Positions 34,804 through 43,945 of a stretch of DNA of 64,000 bases are shown here, piece by piece. The stretch covers positions 2,976,001 through 3,040,000 of the forward strand of contig NZ_CP022464.2 of NCBI RefSeq assembly GCF_002234575.2. The letters run 5' to 3'. The notes under the pieces were generated by a model. It searched no databases. It saw only the letters and a list, made by a program, of their open reading frames with translations, and was not told the origin of the DNA. Numbering within the stretch: position 1 is the stretch's first letter; every line of letters starts with the position of its first letter. The position numbers and the translations under genes were made by a program. This DNA comes from Enterocloster bolteae (GTDB taxonomy: Bacteria; Bacillota; Clostridia; Lachnospirales; Lachnospiraceae).

Positions 34804-37452
34804 GTGAAAGAACCACAGTACCGCGGCGTGAACGAGCTGCGCCGGATGTTCCTTGAATTTTTCGAGAGCAAGGGCCATCTGGCAATGAAAAGCTTTTCAC
34901 TGGTGCCGCATAATGATAACAGCCTGCTTTTAATCAATTCCGGTATGGCTCCCCTGAAGCCATATTTCACAGGACAGGAGATTCCGCCCAGGAACAGGGT
35001 TACCACCTGCCAGAAGTGTATCCGCACCGGCGACATTGAGAATATAGGAAAGACAGCCCGTCACGGCACCTTCTTCGAGATGCTGGGTAATTTCTCTTTT
35101 GGGGATTATTTTAAAACAGAAGCCATCCACTGGACATGGGAATTTCTGACCGATGTGGTGGGACTGGACCCGGACAGGCTGTATCCCAGCGTGTACCTGG
35201 ATGATGATGAGGCCTTCGGCATCTGGAACAAGGAAATCGGGATTCCGGCTGAGCGTATTTTCAAGTTCGGCAAGGAGGACAATTTCTGGGAGCACGGTTC
35301 AGGCCCCTGCGGTCCCTGTTCAGAGGTATATTACGACAGAGGCGAGGCCTTTGGCTGCGGAAAGCCCGGATGTACGGTGGGCTGCGACTGCGACCGCTAT
35401 ATTGAGGTATGGAACAATGTATTTACCCAGTTTGATAATGACGGACATGGCCATTATACAGAGCTGGAGCATAAGAATATTGATACGGGCATGGGGCTGG
35501 AGCGTCTGGCTGTGGTGGTTCAGGGCGTTGACTCCCTGTTTACCGTTGACACCAACAAAGCGCTTTTGGACAGGGTGTGCCAGCTTGCGCATACAGAATA
35601 CCAGAAGGACCATGAGACAGATGTGTCTCTGCGTATTGTCACAGACCACGTTAAGTCCTGTACCTTCATGATTTCAGACGGAATCATGCCTTCCAATGAG
35701 GGAAGGGGCTATGTGCTCCGCCGCCTTCTGCGCCGTGCTGCCCGTCATGGGAGAAAGCTGGGGATTGAAGGCAGGTTCCTGGCCGGTCTTTCTGAGACCG
35801 TAATCGAGCTGTCCAAGGACGGCTATCCTGAGCTGGAAGAAAAGCAGGCCATGATATTCAAGGTACTGTCTGAGGAAGAGGAAAAGTTCAACAAGACCAT
35901 TGACCAGGGACTGAGCATCCTGGGTGAGATGCAGGATGAAATGCAGAAAACCGGGAACAAGTGTCTTTCCGGAGCCAATGCATTCAAACTGTATGATACT
36001 TATGGATTCCCTCTGGATCTAACCAAGGAAATTTTGGAAGAGAGAGGCTGCACCGTGGATGAAGACGGCTTTGCCGCCGCCATGAAGGAACAGAAGGAAA
36101 AGGCCAGAAAGGCCCGCAAGACTACCAATTACATGGGTGCGGACGTGACTGTATACCAGTCCATCGATCCTTCTGTTACCACTGAATTTATTGGTTATGA
36201 CAGGCTGACGGCTGATTCCAGGGTGACGGTCCTGACCACGGAAGAAGAGCTGGTACAGGCCCTTACAGACGGACAGAAGGGTACCATCATCGTGGAGCAG
36301 ACCCCGTTCTACGGAACCATGGGCGGCCAGCAGGGAGATACAGGTGTTATCTCCAATGAAAACGGCGCCTTTAAGGTTGAAGACACCATACACCTTCAGG
36401 GCGGCAAGGTAGGCCATGTGGGCGTTATGACAAAAGGCATGTTCCAGGTGGGAGAAAACGTGACTCTGTCTGTATGTGCCCACAACCGCGCGCTTACCTG
36501 CAAAAACCACAGCGCCACCCATCTGCTTCAGAAGGCTCTGCGCAAGGTATTGGGAGACCATGTGGAGCAGGCTGGTTCCTACGTGGACGCTGGCAGGCTG
36601 CGTTTTGACTTTACCCATTTTTCAGCCATGACACCGGATGAGATTAAGAAGGTGGAGGAACTGGTGAACCAGGAAATCCAGGCATCCCTTCCGGTCGTCA
36701 CCCAGGTTATGACACTGGAGGAAGCCAAGAAAACAGGAGCCATGGCTCTGTTCGGTGAAAAATACGGAGATAAGGTGCGCGTGGTGCGCATGGGAGATTT
36801 CTCCACGGAGCTCTGCGGCGGCACCCATGTGCCGAATACAGGCACCATTGCATATTTTAAGATTATTTCCGAGGCTGGTATTGCCGCCGGTGTAAGGCGT
36901 ATTGAGGCGCTTACATCCGAGGGGCTTATGAAACATTATCAGGAGGTGGAAGAGGAGCTTCAGGAGGCGGCCAGGACAGCCAAGACAACACCGTCCGCGC
37001 TGACTTCCAAGATACAGTCCCTTCTGGAGGAGATTAAGACCCTTCACTCCGAGAATGAGAAGCTTAAGAGCAAACTTGCCAATGACTCCCTGGGAGATGT
37101 TATGAGCCAGGTCAAGGAAGTAAACGGACTTAAGGTTCTGGCAGCCAGGGTGGCCGGAGTGGACATGAACGGCATGAGAAACTTAGGCGACCAGTTAAAG
37201 GACAAGCTGGGAGAAGGCGTCATTGTACTGGCCTGCGAGCAGGACGGCAAGGTAAACCTTATGGCTACAGCCACAGATTCCGCCCAGAAAAAGGGCGCCC
37301 ACGCAGGCAACCTGATTAAAGCCATAGCTGGTCTTGTGGGCGGCGGCGGCGGCGGCCGTCCCAACATGGCCCAGGCCGGCGGCAAAAATCCGGCAGGTAT
37401 CGACGATGCTCTTAAAAAAGCGGTTGAGACAGTGGAAGAACAGACAAAATAG
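34804..37452 (+). CDS. alaS: Alanyl-tRNA synthetase
   Basis: The 882-residue synthetase has the class II core with motif 1 (LINSGMAPLKPYF) and FFEMLGNFSFGDYFK, the editing domain zinc/active-site motifs HSATHLLQKAL and ELCGGTHVPNTG, and a C-terminal DHHA1 domain with a Gly-rich GGGGGGRPNMAQAGG tail. The GTG at 34804 is preferred because GGAGG (34791-34795) sits eight bases upstream; an in-frame ATG at 34789 overlaps that site. Confidence 0.98.
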   Translation: MKEPQYRGVNELRRMFLEFFESKGHLAMKSFSLVPHNDNSLLLINSGMAPLKPYFTGQEIPPRNRVTTCQKCIRTGDIENIGKTARHGTFFEMLGNFSFGDYFKTEAIHWTWEFLTDVVGLDPDRLYPSVYLDDDEAFGIWNKEIGIPAERIFKFGKEDNFWEHGSGPCGPCSEVYYDRGEAFGCGKPGCTVGCDCDRYIEVWNNVFTQFDNDGHGHYTELEHKNIDTGMGLERLAVVVQGVDSLFTVDTNKALLDRVCQLAHTEYQKDHETDVSLRIVTDHVKSCTFMISDGIMPSNEGRGYVLRRLLRRAARHGRKLGIEGRFLAGLSETVIELSKDGYPELEEKQAMIFKVLSEEEEKFNKTIDQGLSILGEMQDEMQKTGNKCLSGANAFKLYDTYGFPLDLTKEILEERGCTVDEDGFAAAMKEQKEKARKARKTTNYMGADVTVYQSIDPSVTTEFIGYDRLTADSRVTVLTTEEELVQALTDGQKGTIIVEQTPFYGTMGGQQGDTGVISNENGAFKVEDTIHLQGGKVGHVGVMTKGMFQVGENVTLSVCAHNRALTCKNHSATHLLQKALRKVLGDHVEQAGSYVDAGRLRFDFTHFSAMTPDEIKKVEELVNQEIQASLPVVTQVMTLEEAKKTGAMALFGEKYGDKVRVVRMGDFSTELCGGTHVPNTGTIAYFKIISEAGIAAGVRRIEALTSEGLMKHYQEVEEELQEAARTAKTTPSALTSKIQSLLEEIKTLHSENEKLKSKLANDSLGDVMSQVKEVNGLKVLAARVAGVDMNGMRNLGDQLKDKLGEGVIVLACEQDGKVNLMATATDSAQKKGAHAGNLIKAIAGLVGGGGGGRPNMAQAGGKNPAGIDDALKKAVETVEEQTK

Positions 37453-37503
37453 TACATGTGCAGATAAAATTTAAAAATAAATGTAAGAATTATAAAAAAA
37501 TTC

Positions 37504-37531
37504 TTGACGTACGGTATTTTTATGCTATAAT
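37504..37531 (+). promoter_or_regulatory. Promoter of rpsU
   Basis: TTGACG (37504-37509), a 16-base spacer and perfect TATAAT (37526-37531). Confidence 0.75.
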
Positions 37532-37556
37532 CATAGCAGTGCTAAAAATACCCAAA

Positions 37557-37593
37557 CAGTTGTATTATGCACAATTACACAACTGGAGGGAGG
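37557..37593 (+). promoter_or_regulatory. Hairpin abutting the rpsU ribosome-binding site
   Basis: CAGTTGT (37557-37563) pairs with ACAACTG (37579-37585), whose last G begins the ribosome-binding tract GGAGGGAGG. A stem so placed could limit translation of S21. Confidence 0.45.
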
Positions 37594-37606
37594 TTAGGTG
37601 TGAGCG

Positions 37607-37783
37607 ATGTCAAACGTAATTGTTAAAGATAACGAGAGCTTAGACAGTGCTTTACGCAGATTCAAAAGAAACTGTGCAAAGGCTGGCATTCAGCAGGAAA
37701 TTCGTAAGAGAGAGCATTACGAGAAGCCAAGCGTAAGACGTAAGAAAAAGTCTGAAGCTGCTCGTAAGCGTAAGTACAACTAA
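37607..37783 (+). CDS. rpsU: 30S ribosomal protein S21
   Basis: The 58-residue basic protein translates as S21: it opens MSNVIVKDNESLDSALRRFK and closes with a KKK/RKRK-rich tail ending in KYN. S21 aids mRNA engagement on the 30S subunit. The ATG at 37607 follows GGAGGGAGG; a GTG at 37598 runs straight into TGA. The gene has its own promoter and terminator, without the usual dnaG-rpoD neighbours. Confidence 0.97.
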   Translation: MSNVIVKDNESLDSALRRFKRNCAKAGIQQEIRKREHYEKPSVRRKKKSEAARKRKYN

Positions 37784-37820
37784 TTCACTGGTTGGATTAG
37801 GTGTTAATGTAGTGGAAAAT

Positions 37821-37863
37821 CAACTGGCTGTCATAAGTGATTATGGCAGGCAGTTGTTTTTTT
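37821..37863 (+). terminator. Terminator after rpsU
   Basis: CAACTG (37821-37826) pairs with CAGTTG (37851-37856), with further internal pairing, followed by a T7 run. Confidence 0.8.
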
Positions 37864-37903
37864 GCTTTTTTCGGATTTATATACCTGGCGGAAGAGATGC
37901 ACA

Positions 37904-37994
37904 GTCTGCGGAGAGGGGAGGCGGGGGTGCGGGGCTTGTATTGCTTTACATCCAACACAACCCCTGCAGCCTCAAGCCTCCCCTCTCCGCAGAC
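37904..37994. repeat. 91-bp near-perfect palindrome between rpsU and rqcH
   Basis: Perfect 19-bp arms at 37904-37922 and 37976-37994 begin GTCTGCGGAG and end CTCCGCAGAC. Inner stretches (37927-37941 and 37952-37968) also pair imperfectly, leaving only a small loop. The element is GC-rich, lacks a T-tract, and ends 36 bases before the rqcH stop codon. It could be a small palindromic mobile element or a very stable mRNA 3' structure. Confidence 0.75.
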
Positions 37995-38030
37995 GTACCG
38001 TACTCTCGTTCACGACACTATAAATCCAAA

Positions 38031-39776
38031 TCACTCCACTTCATTCAACCCGCACTCCGGCGATGCCACCAAAGAGTAATTGGTATGGTAAATCACGAAT
38101 CCGGGTGCGGCTCCGGCTACCTTTTTAATGTTCTTTTTCTGGATATAGTCGATTTCCACCTTGTCATTGTCACGGCCTTTGGAATAGTAGGCGGCCAGGG
38201 AACCGGCTTCTTCAAAGAGGCGGTCGGGAAGGTCGGCGCGGCCCTCAGTTTTTACGATGACATGGGATCCGGGAATGCCTTTTGCGTGGAACCACCAGTC
38301 GTTTCCTGTGGCCAGCTTGAAGGTGAGTTCCTCATTCTGGTAGTTGTTCTTTCCCACGTAAATGTGGAAGCCGTCGGAAGAAATGTAGTGGAAGGGCTTG
38401 CTGGTGATTTTCGGCTTTTTGTCGCTGGAACGGCGCTTTTTGATATACCCGTATTCCATCAGCTCTTCCTTAATCTGCACCAGGTCGTTTTCGGCCAGGG
38501 CTATGTCCAGGGCGGAGCTGATGGATTCCAGATGGTCGATTTCAGCCTTGGTCTCCTTTGTCAGGTCTGTCAGGGCTTCATAGGTGCGCTTTAATTTGTT
38601 GTATTTGTCAAAGTGCTTTTTGGCATTGTCCTTTGCTGACAGCTGCGTGTCCAGGGGAATGGTGATTTCCTCATTGGTGTAGTAGTTAAGGCAGGTAAAG
38701 GATTTCTCGCCGCCGGTGAGCTCATAGCCGTAGGTGTTCAGGAGTTCGCCGTATATGCGGTATTTTTCACGTTTTTCAGTGTCTTTCAGCTGTTTTAGCT
38801 GTAAATCGTATTTTTTGTTGTTGCGCTCCAGGGCTGTCTGGACGATCCGGCGAAGGTCTGAAGACTTTTGACGGATTCTGGTGAGGGTGTCCCGGGAAGC
38901 ATAGTACTCCTCCAGCAGATGGCTCATGGACCGGAAGGACTGGCTGCGGTAAACGCCGCCTTCGTAACAGGTCAGGGGCAGGGCAGCGTATTCTGCCGGG
39001 CCTTCTTCATCAAAGACAATGGCAGGAGCAAAGCGCCCTTCCTTTACATCCTCCATCACCAGGGAAAAAGTGTGGTAAAGGTGCAGAAGTTCTGTTTCAG
39101 ACAATTCAGAGGCGCCGTAATCCGAATCAATGCTTGCCAGGTGGCATATTTCCTCAGCCATAATGGGACTGATGCCTGTGAGATGGTTGTACAGGGCTTT
39201 CTGTATGGACATGGAGGAGGATCCTACTGTCTGGCGGAAGGTTTCCTCTGTGACCGAAAGAGGATTTTCCTTGGCAACGGTCTGGGGGATGAAATAGGTT
39301 CGCCCCGGCAGCACCTCACGGACAGAGCTGACCTGAGCGGACACATGCTTGATGCTGTCGATGATGGTGCCGTCCTCCTTGCAGAAAATGATGTTGCTGT
39401 GCTTTCCCATGATTTCCACAATCAGTTTTTTGCGGCACAGGTCCCCCATCTCGTCTAAGTGCTCCAGCTCGAACTGGATGATGCGCTCTAAGCCGGGCTG
39501 GCTGATGTCCACGATTCTGGCACTGCCGATGTGCTTGCGCAGCAGCATGCAGAAATTAGGCGCTGTCATGGGACTGGGTTTGTTTTTGTCCGTCAGATAG
39601 ATAAGGGGGAGGCTTGCGCTGGCCGATATCTGGAGGCGGTAATTTTCCCTGTTATTTTTAATGGCTATGAGAAGCTCGTCCTTTTCGGGCTGGGCGATTT
39701 TAGATATGCGTCCGCCCCCAAGGGCTTCCTTGAACTCATGAACCAGGTTTGCTATGGTAATGCCGTCAAATGCCAT
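38031..39776 (-). CDS. rqcH: Ribosome quality-control factor RqcH (NFACT / fibronectin-binding-like)
   Basis: The 581-residue protein has an NFACT-N domain (MAFDGITIANLVHEFKEAL at the N-terminus), long coiled coils (about 290-440) and the NFACT-R domain with DWWFHAKGIPGSHVIVKTEG. RqcH binds obstructed 50S subunits and recruits alanyl-tRNA to tag stalled peptides; older annotation calls it a fibronectin-binding protein. Start 39776 matches family starts, although its GGAG site is twelve bases away. Confidence 0.95.
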   Translation of the reverse strand: MAFDGITIANLVHEFKEALGGGRISKIAQPEKDELLIAIKNNRENYRLQISASASLPLIYLTDKNKPSPMTAPNFCMLLRKHIGSARIVDISQPGLERIIQFELEHLDEMGDLCRKKLIVEIMGKHSNIIFCKEDGTIIDSIKHVSAQVSSVREVLPGRTYFIPQTVAKENPLSVTEETFRQTVGSSSMSIQKALYNHLTGISPIMAEEICHLASIDSDYGASELSETELLHLYHTFSLVMEDVKEGRFAPAIVFDEEGPAEYAALPLTCYEGGVYRSQSFRSMSHLLEEYYASRDTLTRIRQKSSDLRRIVQTALERNNKKYDLQLKQLKDTEKREKYRIYGELLNTYGYELTGGEKSFTCLNYYTNEEITIPLDTQLSAKDNAKKHFDKYNKLKRTYEALTDLTKETKAEIDHLESISSALDIALAENDLVQIKEELMEYGYIKKRRSSDKKPKITSKPFHYISSDGFHIYVGKNNYQNEELTFKLATGNDWWFHAKGIPGSHVIVKTEGRADLPDRLFEEAGSLAAYYSKGRDNDKVEIDYIQKKNIKKVAGAAPGFVIYHTNYSLVASPECGLNEVE

Positions 39777-39982
39777 ATGATATATACACTCCTGTCGGGC
39801 CTGTATTAACGCGGGAAATGCTGTTTGGACAGGGAAAGGGGATGAACCGGAAGGTTCCCTGCTTCGGGGCATGTCCGGGCGCTGTGGCCGCTGAATATAA
39901 GAATACCATAATTTGACGGAATAGAAAAGGCCCTGCATTTGAACCGCCCCGTTAATTGCTTCACTGGAAATTGGGTTGGCCG
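39777..39982. other. Part of the 326-base gap between rqcH and yicC
   Basis: No gene is evident in this stretch. The rest of the gap holds two direct repeats and the yicC promoter. A truncated relative of the repeat, TGGAAATTG, is seen near 39965-39973. Confidence 0.5.
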
Positions 39983-40028
39983 GCGGAAATTGTTTTGCTG
40001 AACAAGCGGAAATTGCTTTGTTGAACAA
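39983..40028 (+). repeat. Two 23-bp tandem repeats upstream of the yicC promoter
   Basis: Copies at 39983-40005 and 40006-40028 start GCGGAAATTG and end TGAACAA, and differ at two positions. The second ends five bases before the -35 box of the yicC-gmk operon promoter, so they could be paired activator or repressor sites. Confidence 0.75.
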
Positions 40029-40032
40029 TTTG

Positions 40033-40061
40033 TTGACTTGATTCCCCAGATGAATTATAAT
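40033..40061 (+). promoter_or_regulatory. Promoter of the yicC-gmk-rpoZ operon
   Basis: TTGACT (40033-40038), a 17-base spacer and perfect TATAAT (40056-40061). Confidence 0.75.
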
Positions 40062-40102
40062 ACTAACTAACTATGGATAAAAGCGAAAGAGAGGCATTCG
40101 TT

Positions 40103-40981
40103 ATGTTAAAAAGCATGACTGGTTTCGGCAGATGCGAGAATGTGACGGACGAGTACAAGATTTCTGTCGAGATGAAGGCCGTTAATCACAGATATCTGGA
40201 TTTAAGTATTAAGATGCCCAAGAAGTTCAATTATTTTGAAGCTTCCATCCGGACACTCCTTAAGAAATATATCCAGAGGGGAAAAGTGGATTTGTTCATC
40301 AACTACGAGGATTACACAGAAGGCAATATGTGCCTTAAGTACAACCGGGCGCTGGCTGCTGAATATATGGAGTACTTTAACAGGATGTCGGATGAGTTTG
40401 GCATCCAGAATGATGTGAAGGTGTCGGCCCTGGCCAAGTTTCCTGAGGTGCTTACCATGGAGCAGGTGCCGGACGACGAGGAGCATCTGTGGGAAATCCT
40501 TTCAGAAGCCCTTAAGGAGGCCGCTGTCAAGTTTGTGGAGTCGAGGGAGATAGAGGGAGAACATCTTAAGAAGGACCTTTTAGGCAAACTGGATTATATG
40601 GAAACGCTGGTGGATTTTATCGAAGAGCGCTCCCCCCAGATTTTAACAGAGTACAGAAACCGGCTGGAGGACAAGGTAAAGGAGCTTTTAAGCAACACAG
40701 CCATGGAGGAGAGCCGTATTGCGGCAGAAGTTACCATCTATGCGGATAAGATCTGTGTGGATGAGGAGACGGTGCGTCTCAGAAGCCATATACACAACAC
40801 CAGAAATGAGCTTTTAAGCGGAGAGAGCGTTGGCCGCAAGCTGGATTTCATTGCCCAGGAGATGAACCGGGAGGCCAATACCATCCTGTCCAAGTCCACG
40901 GACCTGTCCATCTCGGACAAGGCCATTGCCCTTAAGACCGAGATCGAAAAGGTCAGGGAGCAGATACAGAATATTGAATAG
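40103..40981 (+). CDS. yicC: YicC-family endoribonuclease-like protein
   Basis: The 292-residue protein starts with the diagnostic MLKSMTGFGR and ends with KLDFIAQEMNREANTILSKS, both typical of YicC. Family members cleave RNA in E. coli. The ATG at 40103 follows AGAGAGG by eight bases; upstream in-frame codons would lengthen the start. Synteny with gmk and rpoZ is common in Firmicutes. Confidence 0.95.
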   Translation: MLKSMTGFGRCENVTDEYKISVEMKAVNHRYLDLSIKMPKKFNYFEASIRTLLKKYIQRGKVDLFINYEDYTEGNMCLKYNRALAAEYMEYFNRMSDEFGIQNDVKVSALAKFPEVLTMEQVPDDEEHLWEILSEALKEAAVKFVESREIEGEHLKKDLLGKLDYMETLVDFIEERSPQILTEYRNRLEDKVKELLSNTAMEESRIAAEVTIYADKICVDEETVRLRSHIHNTRNELLSGESVGRKLDFIAQEMNREANTILSKSTDLSISDKAIALKTEIEKVREQIQNIE

Positions 40982-41024
40982 GAACATCCAAATAAGTACA
41001 TTGAAAAGTCAGGGAGAGCATACC

Positions 41025-41657
41025 ATGAACCAGCAGGGAATTTTAGTGGTAGTATCCGGATTCTCCGGAGCAGGAAAGGGAACACTCATGAAAGAGCTGC
41101 TAAAGCGGTATGACAATTATGCATTGTCCGTATCCGCCACCACAAGGCAGCCCAGGGAAGGAGAAAAGGACGGGGAGGATTATTTCTTCGTCAACAGGGA
41201 ATATTTTCAGCAGATGATTGAGGAAGGGCGTCTGGTGGAGTACGCTCAGTACGTGAACCATTACTACGGCACGCCCAGGGATTATGTGGAGAAGAAGATG
41301 GCAGAGGGAAAGGACGTGATTCTGGAGATTGAGATTCAGGGCGCCCTTAAGGTGAAGAAGCGTTTTCCTGATGCGCTGCTGATTTTCGTGACGCCGCCCA
41401 GTGCCGGGGAGCTTCGCCGCCGTCTGGTAGGCAGGGGAACAGAGACCATTGAGGTCATCAATGCCAGGCTCCGCCGTGCCGCTGAGGAGGCGTCGGGTAT
41501 GGAAGCCTATGATTACCTGCTGATTAACGACGAGATTGATGCCTGTGTGGAGCAGATGCATCAGCTTATCACTCTGCAGCACAGTAAGACCTGCTATCAT
41601 TTAGACTTCCTGAGCAGGATGCGGGAAGAACTTTACCACCTGGATGACAGACAGTAA
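41025..41657 (+). CDS. gmk: Guanylate kinase
   Basis: The 210-residue enzyme phosphorylates GMP to GDP. The P-loop GFSGAGKGTLMKELL lies at residues 12-26; GMP-binding residues lie in SATTRQPREGEKDGEDYFFV and YYGTPRDYVE. The ATG at 41025 follows AGGGAG and gives the typical length; longer in-frame starts overlap yicC. It lies 43 bases after yicC. Confidence 0.97.
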   Translation: MNQQGILVVVSGFSGAGKGTLMKELLKRYDNYALSVSATTRQPREGEKDGEDYFFVNREYFQQMIEEGRLVEYAQYVNHYYGTPRDYVEKKMAEGKDVILEIEIQGALKVKKRFPDALLIFVTPPSAGELRRRLVGRGTETIEVINARLRRAAEEASGMEAYDYLLINDEIDACVEQMHQLITLQHSKTCYHLDFLSRMREELYHLDDRQ

Positions 41658-41702
41658 ACCATTTATAAAAATCATATAACAATTTTGAAAGGGGAATGTA
41701 AT

Positions 41703-41966
41703 ATGTTACATCCATCATACACCGATTTAATCAACGTAGTAAACAGCGATATTGAGCCAGGGGAACAGCCGGTGGTACAGAGCCGTTATTCCATCGTCAT
41801 TGCGGCTTCCAGACGCGCCAGACAGCTTATTGCGGGGGAGGACCCCATGGTTGCCGGAGCAGCAGGAAAGAAACCTCTGTCCATTGCCATTGATGAACTG
41901 TATCACCAGAAGGTAAAAATCCTTCCGGAGGAAGAGACAACGGAAGAGGAAGAGCAGAACGCATAA
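41703..41966 (+). CDS. rpoZ: RNA polymerase omega subunit
   Basis: The 87-residue protein has the omega signature RYSIVIAASRRARQL, and an acidic Glu-rich tail. It assists RNA polymerase assembly. The ATG at 41703 follows AAAGGGG. gmk-rpoZ adjacency is widely conserved. Confidence 0.94.
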   Translation: MLHPSYTDLINVVNSDIEPGEQPVVQSRYSIVIAASRRARQLIAGEDPMVAGAAGKKPLSIAIDELYHQKVKILPEEETTEEEEQNA

Positions 41967-42062
41967 ATCATAAGCCGTCTCCTGTACAGGGAAGCATTCT
42001 GGGTCATTTCCGGTGCTGCCTGGACAGAGATGGCTTAAATGTTCATTAGGAGTTATTTTCAT

Positions 42063-43418
42063 ATGGAGAATATAAAGTTATTTTGCGTATCCCTTGGATG
42101 CGATAAGAATCTGGTGGATACAGAGAAGATGCTGGGACTGTTAAACGGACGGGGCATCACGTTTACGGACGACGAGACAGAGGCGGATGTGATACTGGTC
42201 AATACCTGCTGCTTTATCGGAGATGCCAAGGAGGAAAGTGTCAACACCATCCTGGACATGGCCCGGTATAAGGAGGAGGGTAACTTAAAGGCCCTTCTGG
42301 TGGCAGGATGCCTGGCCCAGAGATATAAGCAGGAAATTCTGGATGAGATACCTGAGGTGGACGCCATCCTTGGGACCACTTCCTATGAGGAGGTGGCAAA
42401 GGTGCTGGATGAGGTGCTGGCAGGAAGAACGGGTACCCATCTTTCCTGTTTTCACGATTTGAGCGAGCTTCCCCAGACGGAAGTCAGACGTGTGGTTACC
42501 ACCGGCGGCCATTATGCCTTTCTTAAAATCGCGGAGGGTTGTGACAAGCGCTGCACCTATTGTATCATCCCTTATTTAAGGGGCCCCTACCGCAGCGTTC
42601 CCATTGAGCAGCTGGTGAAGGAGGCCAGGCAGCTGGCGGAAGCAGGCGTAAAAGAGCTGATTCTGGTGGCGCAGGAAACCACTCTCTACGGCAGGGACCT
42701 TTACGGGGAGAAATGTCTTCCGAGACTTCTGAGGGAGCTGGCAAAGATTCCGGGTATCTACTGGATTCGCATTCAGTACTGCTATCCGGAGGAAATCACA
42801 GATGAGCTTATAGAGACCATCCGGACAGAGGAAAAGGTGTGCAACTACCTGGATATACCCATCCAGCATGCCAGCGACCGGATTCTTAAGCGCATGGGAC
42901 GCAGGACCAACAAGGAAGAGCTGATGGAGCGCATCGGAAAACTCAGGCAGGAGATTCCGGATATTGCCATCCGGACTACCCTGATTTCGGGCTTTCCGGG
43001 AGAGACCGAGAGCGACCATGAGGAGCTGATGGACTTTGTCAATGAGATGGAGTTTGAGCGTCTGGGTGTATTTGCTTATTCCGCTGAGGAGGATACACCG
43101 GCCTTTTCCTATCCCGACCAGGTGCCGGAGGAGGTGAAGGAGGAGCGCAGGGACGAAATCATGGAGCTGCAGCAGGACATTGCATTTGAACACTGTGAGA
43201 ATATGGTAGGCAGGGTGCTTACGGTTCTCATAGAAGGAAAGGTGGTGGATGAGCCTGCCTACGTGGGACGGACTTACATGGACGCGCCGAATGTGGACGG
43301 TCTGATATTTGTGAACGGGGATGTGGAACTGATGTCAGGCGACTTTGTGAGGGTTAAGGTAACAGGAGCCGCTGAATATGATTTGATAGGAGAGGTGTAT
43401 GATGAATCTGCCCAATAA
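42063..43418 (+). CDS. rimO: Ribosomal protein S12 methylthiotransferase
   Basis: RimO methylthiolates an aspartate of ribosomal protein S12. The 451-residue protein has an N-terminal MTTase domain (VSLGCDKNLVDTEKMLG, NTCCFI), the radical-SAM CxxxCxxC in GCDKRCTYCIIPYLRG, and a C-terminal TRAM domain. The ATG at 42063 follows AGGAG by ten bases. It is the second methylthiotransferase in the window, distinct from miaB in its LGCDKN opening. It overlaps pgsA. Confidence 0.97.
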   Translation: MENIKLFCVSLGCDKNLVDTEKMLGLLNGRGITFTDDETEADVILVNTCCFIGDAKEESVNTILDMARYKEEGNLKALLVAGCLAQRYKQEILDEIPEVDAILGTTSYEEVAKVLDEVLAGRTGTHLSCFHDLSELPQTEVRRVVTTGGHYAFLKIAEGCDKRCTYCIIPYLRGPYRSVPIEQLVKEARQLAEAGVKELILVAQETTLYGRDLYGEKCLPRLLRELAKIPGIYWIRIQYCYPEEITDELIETIRTEEKVCNYLDIPIQHASDRILKRMGRRTNKEELMERIGKLRQEIPDIAIRTTLISGFPGETESDHEELMDFVNEMEFERLGVFAYSAEEDTPAFSYPDQVPEEVKEERRDEIMELQQDIAFEHCENMVGRVLTVLIEGKVVDEPAYVGRTYMDAPNVDGLIFVNGDVELMSGDFVRVKVTGAAEYDLIGEVYDESAQ

Positions 43419-43944
43419 ACTGACGATTATAAGAGTGTGTTTGATCCCATTTTTTGTTGCGGCCCTGTTGTTTGACCACGGTAATAACTATACCATGCGT
43501 ATTGTGGCGAATGTTCTGTTCATTGTGGCCAGTCTCACGGATCTGTTTGACGGCAAGATTGCCAGGAAGTATAACCTGGTGACCAATTTTGGTAAATTTA
43601 TGGACCCGCTGGCAGACAAGCTTCTGGTTTGTTCCGCGCTGATTTGCCTGATTGAGCTGGGACAGCTTCCGGCCTGGGTTGTCATCATCATCATCAGCCG
43701 TGAATTCATCATCAGCGGATTCCGTCTGGTGGCAGCAGATAACGGTGTGGTCATTGCAGCCAGCTACTGGGGCAAATTTAAGACCACTTTCCAGATGGCG
43801 GCTGTCATTCTGATGATTTTTAATATTCCGGCCCTGACGCTGGTGACAAACATTGTGGTTGTCATTGCGGTTGCCCTGACCATCATATCCCTGGTGGACT
43901 ATGTGGCAAAGAATATCAAAATCCTGACAGAGGGAGGCATGTAG
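43402..43944 (+). CDS. pgsA: CDP-diacylglycerol-glycerol-3-phosphate 3-phosphatidyltransferase
   Basis: The 180-residue membrane enzyme makes phosphatidylglycerol phosphate. The CDP-alcohol phosphotransferase motif DG-x2-AR-x8-G-x3-D-x3-D is complete (starting DGKIAR, ending PLADK). The ATG at 43402 sits six bases after AGGAGAGG; ATG 43399 is too close. It overlaps rimO by 17 bases and ends one base before cinA. Confidence 0.96.
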   Translation: MNLPNKLTIIRVCLIPFFVAALLFDHGNNYTMRIVANVLFIVASLTDLFDGKIARKYNLVTNFGKFMDPLADKLLVCSALICLIELGQLPAWVVIIIISREFIISGFRLVAADNGVVIAASYWGKFKTTFQMAAVILMIFNIPALTLVTNIVVVIAVALTIISLVDYVAKNIKILTEGGM

Positions 43945-43945
43945 C

